DNA from: Branchiostoma belcheri
Lineage: Eukaryota; Chordata; Leptocardii; Amphioxiformes; Branchiostomatidae
Assembly (NCBI RefSeq): GCF_001625305.1
Contig: NW_017803046.1
Coordinates: 3,337,862 to 3,401,861 of the forward strand
Direction: 5' to 3'
Length of the DNA stretch: 64,000 nt
Positions 47,501 to 58,500 of the stretch are shown here, one piece after another. Positions within the stretch are counted from its first letter, which is position 1. Each line of letters opens with the position of its first letter. The position numbers and the translations under genes are program-made. The notes beneath the pieces are model-generated. The model did no database searches. It had not been told where the DNA came from and worked only from the letters and a program-made list of their open reading frames with translations.

Positions 47501-49984
47501 CAGGGGATCTTTCTGTGTACCATTTGTTCTTGGTACTGAAGTTTTGAATATGCTTTTTTATTACCTTATGGTTATGTTTATCTAAAGGTTTTGTTCTCTT
47601 CTTTCAACAGAAAGCAGAGGCAGAGCTGGCTTATGAACTACAGGTGAGTGAGTGTGTTTTCTTTCACATGGATGTCAAGCCCATAGCATTAGCCCAGCCC
47701 CAGTGGGTAAAATGCATACTTTGCTTTAGGATGTCATGGGATCTGGGATCTTGAAAATGATACATGCTACATCCTCTACTCATCACTATATGGGAAAGAG
47801 TATGAAAGTCGTACATACAGAACTACCAGAGTTCCTCAAGCTAACCAAAATCTATGACACCACAGTCATCCCTCAGTAAGACATATTATGGAGCATGCAT
47901 GGTTCCCGTTAAGAACTTTTATTCACGGCCCATTTGTTTAGGAAGACGTGATGTTAAAGAACCACCATGTTTTCCCTCCAGGCTGCAAAGACAAAGCAGA
48001 TGATTAAGGAGGAGCAGATGCAGATTAAGGTTGTGGAGCGTGCCCAGCAGATCCAGGTGCAGGAGCAGGAGATCGCACGTCGTGAGAGGGAGCTGGAGGC
48101 ACAGATCAAACGTCCCGCAGAGGCCGAGAAGTACCGGCTCGAGACGCTTGCTGAGGCCAACGCGTAAGTGAGGTTTGAGAAAAAAAAGGAAGAAACATGA
48201 GAATCAAATGCATGTTATAGTTGTTGTCAGTCATCTGACATGGCAGGATTCGAACCCAGGACCTCTTGGGTCTGAGCTGAACACTGCCGTTGTGCCACAC
48301 GACCCCACGTTATAGACTGTTGTCAAAATGGGTTCATATTCATCAAACAGCCTTTGCACAATCCTTAAAAGAGGGACAGAAAGATACAGCACCAACTATA
48401 GAATTGACCGTGGTAAGCTGTTGTGTTGGTAAGCTGATCTTATTTGACCTTCACCCTGTAGGAAGCGCGTGCTGATGGAGGCAGAGGCTGATGCTGAAGC
48501 TGTCAGAGTAAGACATCATCATTTTCTTTTTCTGTACACTTTCTGTGCACTTCAAGACTGGGTAATGGTCTTAGATTTGCAGTTTGATTCCTGTCCACTA
48601 TACACTATGCTTACAGTGAGTAAAGTTTTCTTGGACCTGTAGTAACCCAGTGTTCCGTGTTTGTCCCACAGCTGAAGGGAGAGGCAGAGGCGTATGCTAT
48701 TGAGGCCAAGGCTAAGGCTGAGGCAGAACAGATGGCCAAGAAGGCTGACGCCTGGAGGGACTACCAGGAGGCAGCCATGGTGGACATGGTGCTGGAGACA
48801 CTGCCCAAGGTACGCACATCTCTGTGTCTGATTGCACTCAGACCTGGCTACATACAGTAAGAACCACCTGGCCAATCAATCTGATCATGTTTTGGTGGTC
48901 CCTTAGATGTTTTCCCTTTGACACAAAGATTAAGAATCCCATATATAGTGCCACCTGTCCAGATTTTATCTGTCCCCTGAGTGGTCTTCTGGGCAGTTTT
49001 GACTGTATATCAGAACAGTCATACGTACGGCAGTGTGTGTTTTGAATCAAGGATGCTTCTTCCCTGTTAAACCACTGTAAAAACTTCTTCCCATCCCCAG
49101 GTTGTTGCGGAGGTTGCGGCCCCGTTGTCCCAGACCAAGAAGGTGACGATGGTGTCTAGCGGGAAGGGCGAGCTGGGCGCCGCCAAGATCACGGGCGAGG
49201 TCATGGACATCGTGGAGAGGCTGCCGCAGGTTGTGGAGTCCATGACGGGCGTCGACATGTCAAAGGTCAGAGGGCGCAGCCTCATACAAGACACAGTAGA
49301 GTTTAGGTTTACAAAGAAATCTTATAATACAGCTACTTTTTATTGGTCTTCTACATGTACAACTAACAAGTTGACATGACAGTTTTCTTCTTGCTTCAAA
49401 GTAATAAATTTTAGGCTAATTTTTTTCACGAGTAAGTAGAACAGCACATATAATGGAAGGATAGTCTTGCTGTCATGGATTGAAAAGTTCACAATAGCTG
49501 GTAGAAAAAGTAGATTCAGCATCATGACGTACAGTTACAACAGAGAATTTGGAATTTATCATTTTCTTTTATGGAACAGCTCCACATACTTTCTGGTACA
49601 CTCACACAGTAGGGCAGTAAAAACACCAAGCACGCAAGGTGTAGAAACGTTGTTGTGAGTATCATGATATAATGTTCCATGTACATGTAGCCTTCCTTTG
49701 GTGTTGCAGGTCATTCCAGGATTCAGTAGAAAGGCCCTTTTTTTCTCAGCACAACGTTTTGCACAGTTAGGAAACTTAGCACCAGACATGCACACTTTTG
49801 TGGGGCTTTTTTCTTGGGTCAAGACAAGGATTTTAGTTGCTTATGAAAAAGCTTCTGGTCAAATCTAGCATGTTCTGTGTGTGTGCAATGGTTGGTTCTG
49901 AGATACACCATATTATGTTTTGTAACTAAGTGTGCTTACTGATGTATTTTTCAGGCCTTGAAGATGCAGGCAAGGTCCGTGTAG
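35531..49984 (+). CDS. FLOT1: Flotillin-1, with duplicated alternative exons
   Basis: Membrane-raft scaffold with an N-terminal SPFH/PHB head that binds the inner leaflet and a C-terminal coiled coil that hetero-oligomerises with flotillin-2. Reference path: 35531-35579, 41195-41270, one of 41835-41925 / 42585-42675 / 43819-43909, 44562-44705, one of 45238-45357 / 45591-45710, 46942-47037, 47376-47495, 47611-47643, 47982-48163, 48462-48507, 48672-48809, 49101-49265, 49955-49984. Any single choice gives 429 aa (human 427). Seen: [11 protein letters not shown] at the N-terminus, the conserved Cys in [10 protein letters not shown] (the palmitoylated Cys34 of mammals), [20 protein letters not shown] and the EA-rich repeats of the coiled coil. 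No Gly2 myristoylation site, which separates it from flotillin-2. The intron after 47037 uses a GC donor. 3' UTR follows, with AATAAA at 51573 and ATTAAA at 51786. The extra exons are described separately. Confidence 0.95.
35701..35724 (+). other. G-quadruplex-type G tract
   Basis: Four runs of four or more G separated by single A residues (ggggagggga then ggggaggggg gcgg), 122 bp after the end of flotillin exon 1a, in the first intron near the promoter. Confidence 0.75.
36279..36352. mobile_element. Very short foldback element, 7-8 bp target repeat
   Basis: Ends TTAGCCTGGGTGC and GCACCCAGGCTAA, flanked by ctgtaat on both sides. About 74 bp in all. The target-site length fits a hAT-type MITE remnant. 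In flotillin intron 1. Confidence 0.75.
37186..37356 (-). repeat. Dispersed repeat, copy 3 (inverted)
   Basis: Read on the minus strand it starts ctgcagtaccaaggtcaat and ends catggagggtaata, as copy 1 does. The internal 'aatcaccaggagctcaaagt' links it to the partial copy at 33249-33355. Confidence 0.65.
39593..39668 (+). CDS. FLOT1: Flotillin-1 alternative first exon 1b
   Basis: 76 nt, ATG at 39593, reads [14 protein letters not shown] then [12 protein letters not shown], donor g|gtaaga, phase 1 as in exon 1a, so it joins exon 2 in frame and gives 438 aa. It replaces the short hydrophobic start with an acidic 9-residue extension. It lies 4 kb downstream of exon 1a, so it needs its own promoter. 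The CGPNEA-VVSG core is shared with 1a, which points to an exon duplication. Confidence 0.85.
41195..41270 (+). CDS. FLOT1: Flotillin-1 exon 2 (constant)
   Basis: Reads [20 protein letters not shown] then IQQLQR. It holds the membrane-proximal hydrophobic segment and the conserved Cys before IQQ. Starts after ccccag, leaves 2 nt (AG), so every exon-3 copy must begin with one base that completes Arg. Confidence 0.92.
41835..41925 (+). CDS. FLOT1: Flotillin-1 exon 3a (alternative copy 1 of 3)
   Basis: 91 nt, enters in phase 2 and leaves in phase 0; residues 42-72. Reads (R)[17 protein letters not shown] then [13 protein letters not shown]. It is 22/31 identical to 3c and 20/31 to 3b, and by ISVTG the nearest to vertebrate FLOT1. 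Acceptor cgacccag has a short pyrimidine tract; donor cag|gtaatg. Confidence 0.92.
42585..42675 (+). CDS. FLOT1: Flotillin-1 exon 3b (alternative copy 2 of 3)
   Basis: 91 nt, same phases as 3a. Reads (R)[17 protein letters not shown] then [13 protein letters not shown]. Changes against 3a cluster at the YT--G turn and in the I-V-G strand. Acceptor ttgacacag; donor cag|gtgctc is weak. 659 bp downstream of 3a. Confidence 0.92.
43770..43809 (+). repeat. (TG)n-rich tract just before exon 3c
   Basis: tgtttgtttgtgtgtgtg-type repeats ending in ggtggtgg, directly upstream of the exon-3c acceptor (ttttctgcag at 43818). UG repeats in this position are known splice-control sites in other genes. Confidence 0.85.
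43819..43909 (+). CDS. FLOT1: Flotillin-1 exon 3c (alternative copy 3 of 3)
   Basis: 91 nt, same phases. Reads (R)[17 protein letters not shown] then [13 protein letters not shown]. 22/31 identical to both other copies. Acceptor ttttctgcag preceded by a TG repeat; donor cag|gttgtt is weak. 652 bp before constant exon 4. Confidence 0.92.
44562..44705 (+). CDS. FLOT1: Flotillin-1 exon 4 (constant)
   Basis: Reads [20 protein letters not shown] then a segment ending in [19 protein letters not shown]. Phase 0 on both sides. Its first codon pair GTG AAG makes exon-3 skipping lethal to the frame: AG from exon 2 plus GTGA reads AGG TGA. Confidence 0.95.
44724..44886. mobile_element. MITE-like foldback element with AGCTAGGGG target repeat
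   Basis: Arms of about 45 bp (left TCTCCCAGCAGAGGTTTGGG..., right CCCAAACCACTGCTTGGAGA) around an A-rich loop, flanked by the 9-bp direct repeat AGCTAGGGG (44715-44723 and 44887-44895). In the intron between flotillin exons 4 and 5a. No coding capacity. Confidence 0.85.
45238..45357 (+). CDS. FLOT1: Flotillin-1 exon 5a (alternative copy 1 of 2)
   Basis: 120 nt, phase 0/0, residues 121-160. Reads [20 protein letters not shown] then [20 protein letters not shown]. Compared with 5b there are 7 differences in 40, three of them making the second hydrophobic segment stronger (F, I, I). Acceptor tgtgtag, donor gag|gtattt. Confidence 0.92.
45591..45710 (+). CDS. FLOT1: Flotillin-1 exon 5b (alternative copy 2 of 2)
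   Basis: 120 nt, phase 0/0. Reads [20 protein letters not shown] then [20 protein letters not shown], almost exactly the vertebrate FLOT1 version ([16 protein letters not shown]). Acceptor ttccaatag, donor gag|gtttgg is weak. It is 233 bp after 5a. Frame alone would allow both copies to be included together. Confidence 0.92.
48180..48308 (-). repeat. tRNA-like sequence with Pol III-type terminator (SINE or tRNA pseudogene)
   Basis: On the minus strand: an A-box-like GTGTGGCACAACGGCAGTGT with a D-stem GCAC/GTGT, then the B box GGTTCGAATCC 33 bases later, 3' end ...ATGTCA, and a T run (seven or more) about 55 bases further at 48180-48187. Anticodon and acceptor stems do not pair well, so it is not a working tRNA gene. 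It is antisense in a flotillin intron. Confidence 0.6.
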
Positions 49985-51800
49985 ATGCCATCACAGCTAA
50001 TGCTGACATCACATCCTGTGTGGATGTCATCACAGATTTGAGTGGATGTCACCGCAGCCCCTGCTGACACGTACACACTGGCGGTCCAAAATGGCCGCCA
50101 GGATAGTGTTGTTATGTACGCTAGATGTTCATGTTAACGTAGCTAGTAGTTATCCTTCATCAACCCTTTCTAACTCAAGCCCATTTATATTCAGGAGTTA
50201 GGACTCTACTGTTGGTTTAATGTCACGGTTGTTTGTGAACTGCCTCCAAGATGCATGCCTTTTGGAATACAACAGGACCTAAAGTAATCACAATTGTACA
50301 ATGTCTAGATAAGTAGTTACTCAGTCCCCACCTTTCTACTAAGCATAGTTGAGCGGAATTAGTGTTACTGCATCTATATAAGCATTTCTGTAGTTAAGTG
50401 TAGTGCAGCAGTGTTTTATAAATTATAAGAAGTGTCTCATCAAGATGGGATGTTAGACATTGGAAGGCACAGCCAAAATCTTTGTAAGCTTACATTTTAG
50501 TTATTTAAGTTCTGCCATTCACTATTGCCTAAGAGTACATGAGTAGTTGAGGCTTTCATTCCAGATGATATTCCAGTTAGTAAGAGCTACATGTGCTCTG
50601 TACAGGGGAAACTTAACAACAACTGCTGTGAAGAACTACATGGACATGTTTTTAAGTGTAATATAAGCAGATCTTTTGATTTTTTACTTGTAACATGTGG
50701 ACACTTTTTAGTCGAATCTTTTGTAATCAATCCAAATGTTTTGTGTCTGATTGAAGGTTAATATTTCTTTATATATGTTACCTGCAAATAGACTCTCAAT
50801 TTCACCACTTTTGCACCACACAGAAAAAAATCACTTATCTAATATATTGGATATTAAAAATTGAAAATGCAGTGTGTTGAGAAGCACTTTAATGTTATTG
50901 TAGTTGGGACAATGTTGTGGTGAAGAAAAAAATCACCAAGGAAAACTGAAGCTGCAACTAACAAACTGACAACTGCCTTGAAACCAGTAGTAACCAGTGA
51001 TGTGTTGTGACTCACTCTTGTACAGTTTTGCAGGTCTTTCATGTATTTGTAAGTTTATATGTAACCAAGAAGACAACAGATGATGATCATTTTAAGTCAC
51101 GTATGTGTACATTTTTGATTGAGAAGTGATTTTAATTCTCTTCGTTATGGAGAAGGGGAAAATTTTGCTGACCTGAAATGGCCCAATCTTGTACTGCAAA
51201 AAACAACACATATTGCCAAATCCATCAAATTTTCCAAACGTTTGTGACATTTTGAGTATAATAAGACAAGCTAGCACTTCTAAGTTGTCCAATGTAGATG
51301 TCCCTATATTTACATTATCAATGTTCTTCATTCCTTTACATTTTATAGACACTTATTAACTGAATGTGGAAATTAGAAGGTGTGCAAGATTACTGAATAC
51401 CATTTACTCTTGCAACATTTTCTACAAAATAAGTGCATTTACACAAGATGTCGAATTTGGGAACATCTGGGAACAAAAAGGCTTTTTTCAAAACAATGAT
51501 GGTTTTTACTCATTCTTTTGATAACAAAACTGGCAACAATGGAGCAAAAATGTTTATCCTTTTTGGAAAAACAATAAATTGGTTTTATACCATGTTTGAT
51601 TTTACAAGCAAAATGATAAATTTTTCAACATTTTTTTATTAGGTACTAATCTGACTCTACCTTTGGCAGCATTTTTGTGGGGATGTACTCTTAGTATCTC
51701 AGGTAACGTTACACTGAAATGTATACTCTTTTGTCTCAACTAATATTCACATTTCTATTCAATGTATATAATTGTGTGATTCTGCATTAAAATTGTCTTA
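49985..51800 (+). other. FLOT1: Flotillin-1 3' UTR
   Basis: No further exon. AT-rich, with candidate poly(A) signals AATAAA at 51573-51578 and ATTAAA at 51786-51791. The exact end cannot be fixed from sequence. Confidence 0.5.
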
Positions 51801-52832
51801 AGGACTGATGATGGATTCAATGTCTTTTTTTCTATGAGATTTTTTTATGAAACATCAGTTAAATATTTACCCTGAAGTTTACTAAATAACTTAAATTATT
51901 GGACAGTTATTGGAAGAATGCAATGAATTCATGTATATCATACATAATAGAAAATAGCTTGGGTTTGATCTCTCAATATAATCTGTACACAGGACACGGA
52001 ACGATCGTTAATAGTCTACATTATACATTTACCGGTCATAGACCTACAGTTGGTGTATGAACCCCCAAAATCATTGACGCAATTCTTGGCCGATTGCCTC
52101 ATACATGTACATGTTTTATTATTTCTCTGAGGTTTGCGTCCTCCATCCACCACAAAACCTGCCCTGTTATAAGTCCCCTATAAGTTGTCCCTTTCACAAA
52201 TTTTCACACACCATAAAACTATAAAAAAAAGTTTCAAAACCGTGTTCTTGGGTGTTGAGGTTCCCAAATAAAGAAGAATTCAGTCAGCCCTGGAAGGCGT
52301 TGTTGCATCACCGGTATTTCAGCACCAAGGACAGCCATTGTCCATGTTTTCAAATACACGGCTGTAGGGGTTGTTTTATTACTACAATCTCGGAATGAAT
52401 CGGTATCTAACCAAGATCTTTATGACGAAATAAAGAAAATCACACTGGTTTGTTTGGTTCCAGAATGCATTGTGTCACGTGCTTTATTTACATTTGTTCG
52501 AAACATAAGTTTTAAGCGCGTCATAATTACTAGTACCTCACCTCTCGTGTTTCTACCCCTAACTTTTTAAAAGATCGACTCATCACACCAGCCTTGTTGT
52601 AATTTCACCACCCTCTGACCATCTCTAGCTGTCTGCCTGTGTTATAGAGCCGTAGAACATGGCATTGTCCTGGTTTGTTACTGTTCGAGAACACACTTCT
52701 CGTTAACGTTGCCTATGGCGACGACTGACAAACAGACCCATGTTCGACGTTCGACACAAAACGCGCATCTTTCAAGCGGCGATTTTATCTGGTAACATTT
52801 CAAAGTAGTGCTGAGCACCGTGAGGAGTTAGA
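51801..52832. other. Intergenic, flotillin-1 to gene 5
   Basis: No gene seen. Sequence becomes less AT-rich toward 52650-52830, likely the promoter and 5' UTR of the next gene. Confidence 0.4.
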
Positions 52833-55346
52833 ATGCCGCGATCGGTGAAACAGAAAAAGTACGCCTCCCGCTGGGCGAATGAGGCAGCTTCTCTGGCAAA
52901 AACGTTGACCAAACGGAGACATGACCATGACAACAACACAACAACAACACAGCGTACAGTGGAGGCAGCTGGTAAACGTTTGTTTTTGCTTACTTCTTTG
53001 TCACGCATCATCACCTTACATACTTGGGACTTCCCCGTGATAACTGACAGGACCTGGACTTTCGTAATTTTTCCAATTTCCTCTTGGAAATCTTCGTAAC
53101 ACTAGGAATACAATGGTCACGCCTGTACAAGAGCACATATTTTAGGAGTATAACGTTACTAGCATGATTATGTCTGTCTGTATACCTATCTTTTCCTTAC
53201 GAATGTCTGTTGATGAAATTACTTAAAGTGTTTACTTAGTTTAAATCTAGGTAAAAGTATCATTGAGGAGAGTTGTGAAGCGTCTATTCTGTGGTCATTT
53301 GTGGGAAGGTTGCAACTGTCTGGATATCATTACTGTACAGATGTGAGCCCCCTTCCCACGGTGGATGAACTTACTGAAACACAAGCAACCCAGGATAATG
53401 GAAGAGTAAGTATTCTTTTCTTTGCTTCAGTTGACTTTCTTCTTCCACGAGACCTATTGTACACCAGCAAAACAAGAACTGGGGGTCAGAGAAAAAGCTT
53501 GATTCACAAAGACGTTTATTTTTGTTAGAAATATGCAAACAATTGAGATGGTTATCTGTAATAGTATAGGATGCACTGGCGATCTAACATTTCTTCCTAA
53601 AATGCGCATGTGTTACTTTCACAGAAGAACGCATCCAACCTGACAGTAATTGATACCAAGGATAAGAAGAAGAAAACACGTCCGGTACAGCGGACCAGTA
53701 ACGTTGTCTCAGACGACTCCTCCGGAGATGAGTGGAAACCTTACTCGAGACGTCGGAAACGTCACAAGAAGAAGCACCGGTCGGGCCGCGGGAGGACGTC
53801 TGCATCAGGTAGCACGACTTCCTCCTCACTTCAATCAGAGCGCAATGATCAAGACCAGTCTACGGTGGAAGAGAGGAAACCGTCCGCACATCAGATTACG
53901 TTTACGTTCAGTCCGTGTACACCTTCTACTGATAGTAAAGGTAGCGACGGAAGGAATACGTCCGAAGAGAACGCAACAGGTGTCATGACAAAAGGGACGG
54001 CATCAGACGACGCAAAGAAGAGCGAATTTGGTATCACTTCCACCAAGCGGCCGTACGCCGTTTGGTCAGAATTTTGCGCCAAACTGCACCATGAGCTTGA
54101 GGAAAACAGACGCCACCAAGACAAACTTAAGGCCAAGCTGAAGTATGACGCTAAGAAGACGTACAAAGTGTACGTCGCCAAGAAAGAGAATGAACGGAAG
54201 AAGGAGACTGCACAAAGGAGGGAGAGGGTCAAAACGAAGTCCACTGACATTGTGACAAATCTCCACAGGAGTCAGAGCATTCCAGATGTAGTAAAGACAA
54301 CCTCCACCCACCTGGATAGATCCAGACGTTCTGCTGGAGTAAAGCAGGTTACTTCACAGGGACGTGTTCATGTACAGGCTCCCAAGAGAACGGCTACCAA
54401 CCTGACAACGTCTGCCAAACACCCTGCCCTGTTGTCAGCTACATTGCCAATGGAGTCCACTAGTTGCTCTACCAAACACCCTCCCTTATCTATGAGTGTA
54501 GCTGCACAGCCATGGACTTCCAAACATCGGCGCAGACTTGTCCTCCAATGGTTGAAGACATTGCAGAATCCCACCGAGAGGACAGGCAAGAAAAAGTCAG
54601 TTAACAGTCTGACTGTTCCCCCTGGGCCCCAGTCAACTGTTCCTGACCCTACACTTCCCCAACACAAACCGAACGACTGTTCTACGTCCCCTCCGTCGGA
54701 TAAAGGCCCCCAGTCAAATAAAGCCACACAACAGTTGTTCTTGGGAGCTGACAAGGCCACGAACAAGGCCCCTAGTGACAAACTTGAAGGTGAAAACGTT
54801 GGCATCTCCAGCCATCAGAATCCATCCACCCAGGACCCTTGTGTAACCACCGAAAAGGTAACATGCTTTATTGGTAACCACCCTGTGACGTCACTCATTA
54901 GTACATTTGTCTGCTCTGTGCGACTTCAATTTTACTTTAAAATGACTGTATTCGTTTTTAACTTTCTTCTGTTCCTTTCTAAAACAATAATTGGAGTTAG
55001 TGGACCAGAGTCTCTATTCTTGTATGTGTATTTGCAGAGGATTGGCGATGATGTCCAGTCAAAGGGCACAATAAGTAAGGAGACCAAACCCCAACATTCT
55101 GTGTGGTCCAGTGACTCAGAGTCTGACAGCTCATCCAATAACAGTAAAACCATGCTGGAGGTTATCACTCCACAACACAGTACCACAGAGGGCAAAGGGA
55201 AGGATGAGAAGTCTCCTGAAGTGTCTACCTGTCCTCCATTCACACATACATCATCAGTCAACACCCCTGTTGAAAACCCATCTTCTTCATCCATACATGC
55301 TTGTGACAAGGACAGTGATAGTCCTTCCACACCAAAGAATAACTGA
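52833..55346 (+). CDS. Unrecognised basic, Ser/Thr-rich protein, 611 aa
   Basis: Exons 52833-52971, 53251-53405, 53625-54857, 55038-55346, all GT-AG and in phase. I do not recognise the family. The first 30 residues are basic (MPRSVKQKKYASRWANEAAS). Exon 2 holds a small hydrophobic block (ASILWSFVGRLQLSGYHY), the best candidate for a fold. Exon 3 begins with nuclear-signal-like runs (KDKKKK, SRRRKRHKKKHRSGRGR). Around residues 245-300 is a probable helix or coiled coil starting WSEFCAKLHHELEENRR and rich in Lys and Arg. The rest is low-complexity Pro/Ser/Thr, likely disordered. A nuclear or chromatin role is a guess from composition. The last intron (54858-55037) is 180 nt, in frame and without stops, so a retained-intron form of 671 aa is possible. 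Its 3' end overlaps that of AFMID. Confidence 0.78.
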
Positions 55347-55371
55347 TGACCACATGATAGAGTGAACTTTT

Positions 55372-55523
55372 TTTATTATTTTTGGCACACATAAAAGCAC
55401 AGAGTTACAGATTCAGAGGCATATTAACTTAAGCTATAGTCACTGCTTTATCACAAAATCCTCAAACTTTTCTTAAACTGTTTTAGTCATTTATATTATT
55501 CTATGTCCATTAATCATAATAAA
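55372..55523. promoter_or_regulatory. Interleaved poly(A) signals of gene 5 and AFMID
   Basis: AATAAA on the minus strand at 55372-55377 (for AFMID, stop at 55575) and AATAAA on the plus strand at 55518-55523 (for gene 5, stop at 55346). If both are used, the two 3' UTRs overlap for at least 146 bp as antisense RNAs. Confidence 0.55.
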
Positions 55524-55574
55524 ATTTCTTACACTCTATCATCTACAGCAGCATTATCTGCTTTCCACACATGG

Positions 55575-58500
55575 TTAAGAAGTTGTCATTTCCTTGATTA
55601 TCATCTGAAAAACAGAAGGACAAATGTGATAAAACAGATAAAATGTACATTCAACAGACTACAACAAACTCTTCATACTTTCTATGGATATAGTCTACTC
55701 TACTCTGCATATTGAAAGCAGAAAAATCCTGCAGTATTAGACCTTTACCCAACACACTGTATACATGTACATTCTAGTAACACAGAAAGTATATATATTT
55801 TATTTTCATTCCCAACAATTTAATACAAAAAAAAAGCCATGAGAAACCTGCTGGTACCTTTGTGAGTTGGTACTGTTCCTGTGAGAGATCATGTATAACG
55901 TTGAAGTGATCTGTGTCTGGGATCTCCAGACAGGACACATCCATACCCAGTCCCTTCAACTGCTGCTTGGAACATTAGGTTGGACATAGTGACATAGTCA
56001 GCTAAACACTCCTATGATTTAGCACAAATGATTGTTTCCTGCTTATTACAAAAAACCTGAAAGCTCTTTAATTTATCAGAAATATTGCATACATGAAATG
56101 AAATGCCTCAAGATGAAAATTTTGAAAATATTATCATTTGCTATATAGTACACGTAGATCATAAGTCATCTGAACACACTGTAAAACTTTCCTTTCATTT
56201 CCAAACATAGGCTAGTACAAATACAAATAAACTAGTTCTTTTCCACATTTTCATAAGAATGACCTTTGGTTAATTGATGTTTAAAATCAAATATAAAGAT
56301 TCTAATAAAAAAATTAATAAATTAAAAAAGTACATGTACAGTATTAGAAAATGTACAGGAAAGCAAAATTGCAACAGTCTAAACATGACAAACCTCTGTG
56401 TACTCCTTTGACTGCCTGTGAAACGTAGGAGGGTCATGCTCTCCAAATACTACCAGGACCTTGCACTTTGGATGGTTTTTCACTACAGCATTGCTAAATT
56501 GGCAGGGAGAGTTCCTCTGGGCATCCTCCCTGAAGATCACAAACATTGAAATCATCATTCATATAATCAATGAATCAATCAATACATTGCAGGGACTGCA
56601 GTAACAGTAAAGAGTTGTGAGGACACTGTGATACAAAACTATTTCATCAAGTTAAAAATCAGAAGCTGAAAAATTAAGGACATGACATACTTAAGTAGCT
56701 TTTTAAAAGTTACATGCTGACTGCTTATACTCACTCTGTCATCTTCAGAGGTTCATTTACATATGTCTTCACAAGAGGTGTTACGTCATACACTCCAGAC
56801 ACAAGAAAGGCACCTGCAAAAAAAGGAAATGGACACTTATTATGATATCAACATAAGCCTCAGACCATCTAGCAAGATGACAACAGCCCAAGCTTCTTAC
56901 ATATACTTTGATCCTGGAATACAGGTGTCTAATGTAGTACAGTGTGAACACCAAAGTCTTTCATGACATAGGAAAGTGCAATAGAGAGTGATGTTACCTT
57001 TTATAACTGGCACATGTCCATCTCTGACTTTTGACCAGTCACTAGACAGGACCATGGCACACAGATGACCGCCAGCAGAGTGTCCGCATATGTACAGACC
57101 CCTTCAACACAACAACATGAGTAGGTGCAGTGTAAGATGCTTGAAAAATGTTAAAATTCTGAACATGGAGAAACAGTATACCAGGTACGTTAGATGAGGA
57201 CTTTGATTTCCTAGCTTGTGATCCAGGACAGTATTGCTTCACATTACACAATAATATACAGGACAATCAAAGGTACATGGTTCATACCTTGACGAGGGGA
57301 ATTTTTCACTCAGGAAGGAGACAGCCCTTCTAACCTGGTCAACCATCACATCTATGGTTCCTGTAGATGGGGACAGTTGTTACATACATAAGGATAATAT
57401 CCAGTAGTGCCCATCTTCTTGCAGTGCAGTGTAAACTTTGTTAGGTCCTAGACTCTGTCATTCCTAACAGCATGTACATGCAATGTAGACTGTCCTTTCA
57501 TCCATTTACATACTGTACATCTGTTCAAAGTCGTATCTGGTACCAACCTTTTGGTGCAATGTCATAGTCCACAGCCACCACCATCACACCTGCTGCTGTC
57601 AGGGGGAGAGCCATGAACCCTGACTGATCCTTACTGGTGGACACAATGTAATGGGTTACCGTATGCCGTCTCTGATCTGTATCTTCTTGCAAGCAATTGT
57701 TGTCTGTGATATTGATTGAATCTTTTGTATGATACACAAAAAACATTCCTAAAATTGTTTATACATGGACATTTACAAATATTGGAATGTATCAAACTCT
57801 GATACATGTAAGTTAGTTCAAGCTTAAGACAAAACACTTACCTTAAAAACTGCCAGTATCCTCCATGGATGTATACAAATATTGGGGCATCTAAAGAATT
57901 GAATGGAAAATATCTGTGAGGTTCTTAATCACTGATGCTTTTGATGAACAATCATGTAATATTACAATAATGAGCAAAACTTTTACTCCAATTTTAGAAA
58001 GACATTCTGTATCTGTATAGCTGGTATAATCATCTTTCGGCATAACACACCAGCTATATTCTGGATAGAATTAATATTCTGGCCTTCCTTGTTGATACCA
58101 GTAAAACTTTGCTGTTTTATAATACATATAAACCTACCACTCCTGCAGTTGTCTGGTTTGTAGATGTCCAGTTTGTCCCCTTCCTTGTCTCCATAGGGGA
58201 CGTCTAGCTCACACTGCAGCTCAGCCCTGGATTTGTCTGTAGCTATGGAAACAACACCAGGACATTACATCTTAGAAAAAAACAATGTCCTGTCAATATA
58301 TGCATGATCTGCTTATACATATTTTGTTTGTTGACAGGACATTTTTCTTATATTAAGAAAGAAAGATTAGGAAATCATGCAATAATGTACATTTCTGTAT
58401 CTGTATCTTACAGTAACTACCCGAAACCAGACCTACCATTTTGCGTAACTTGGACATGGTCCTGTACCGCTGCCTCTGCTTCTAACCGGTGGGACCAGCG

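Noticed and set aside
48236..48308. A functional tRNA gene
   Set aside because: Boxes A and B are good but acceptor and anticodon stems do not pair, so it is called tRNA-like.
53584..55330. Minus-strand frames of 81-145 aa opposite the unrecognised gene
   Set aside because: Antisense shadows of the long exons.
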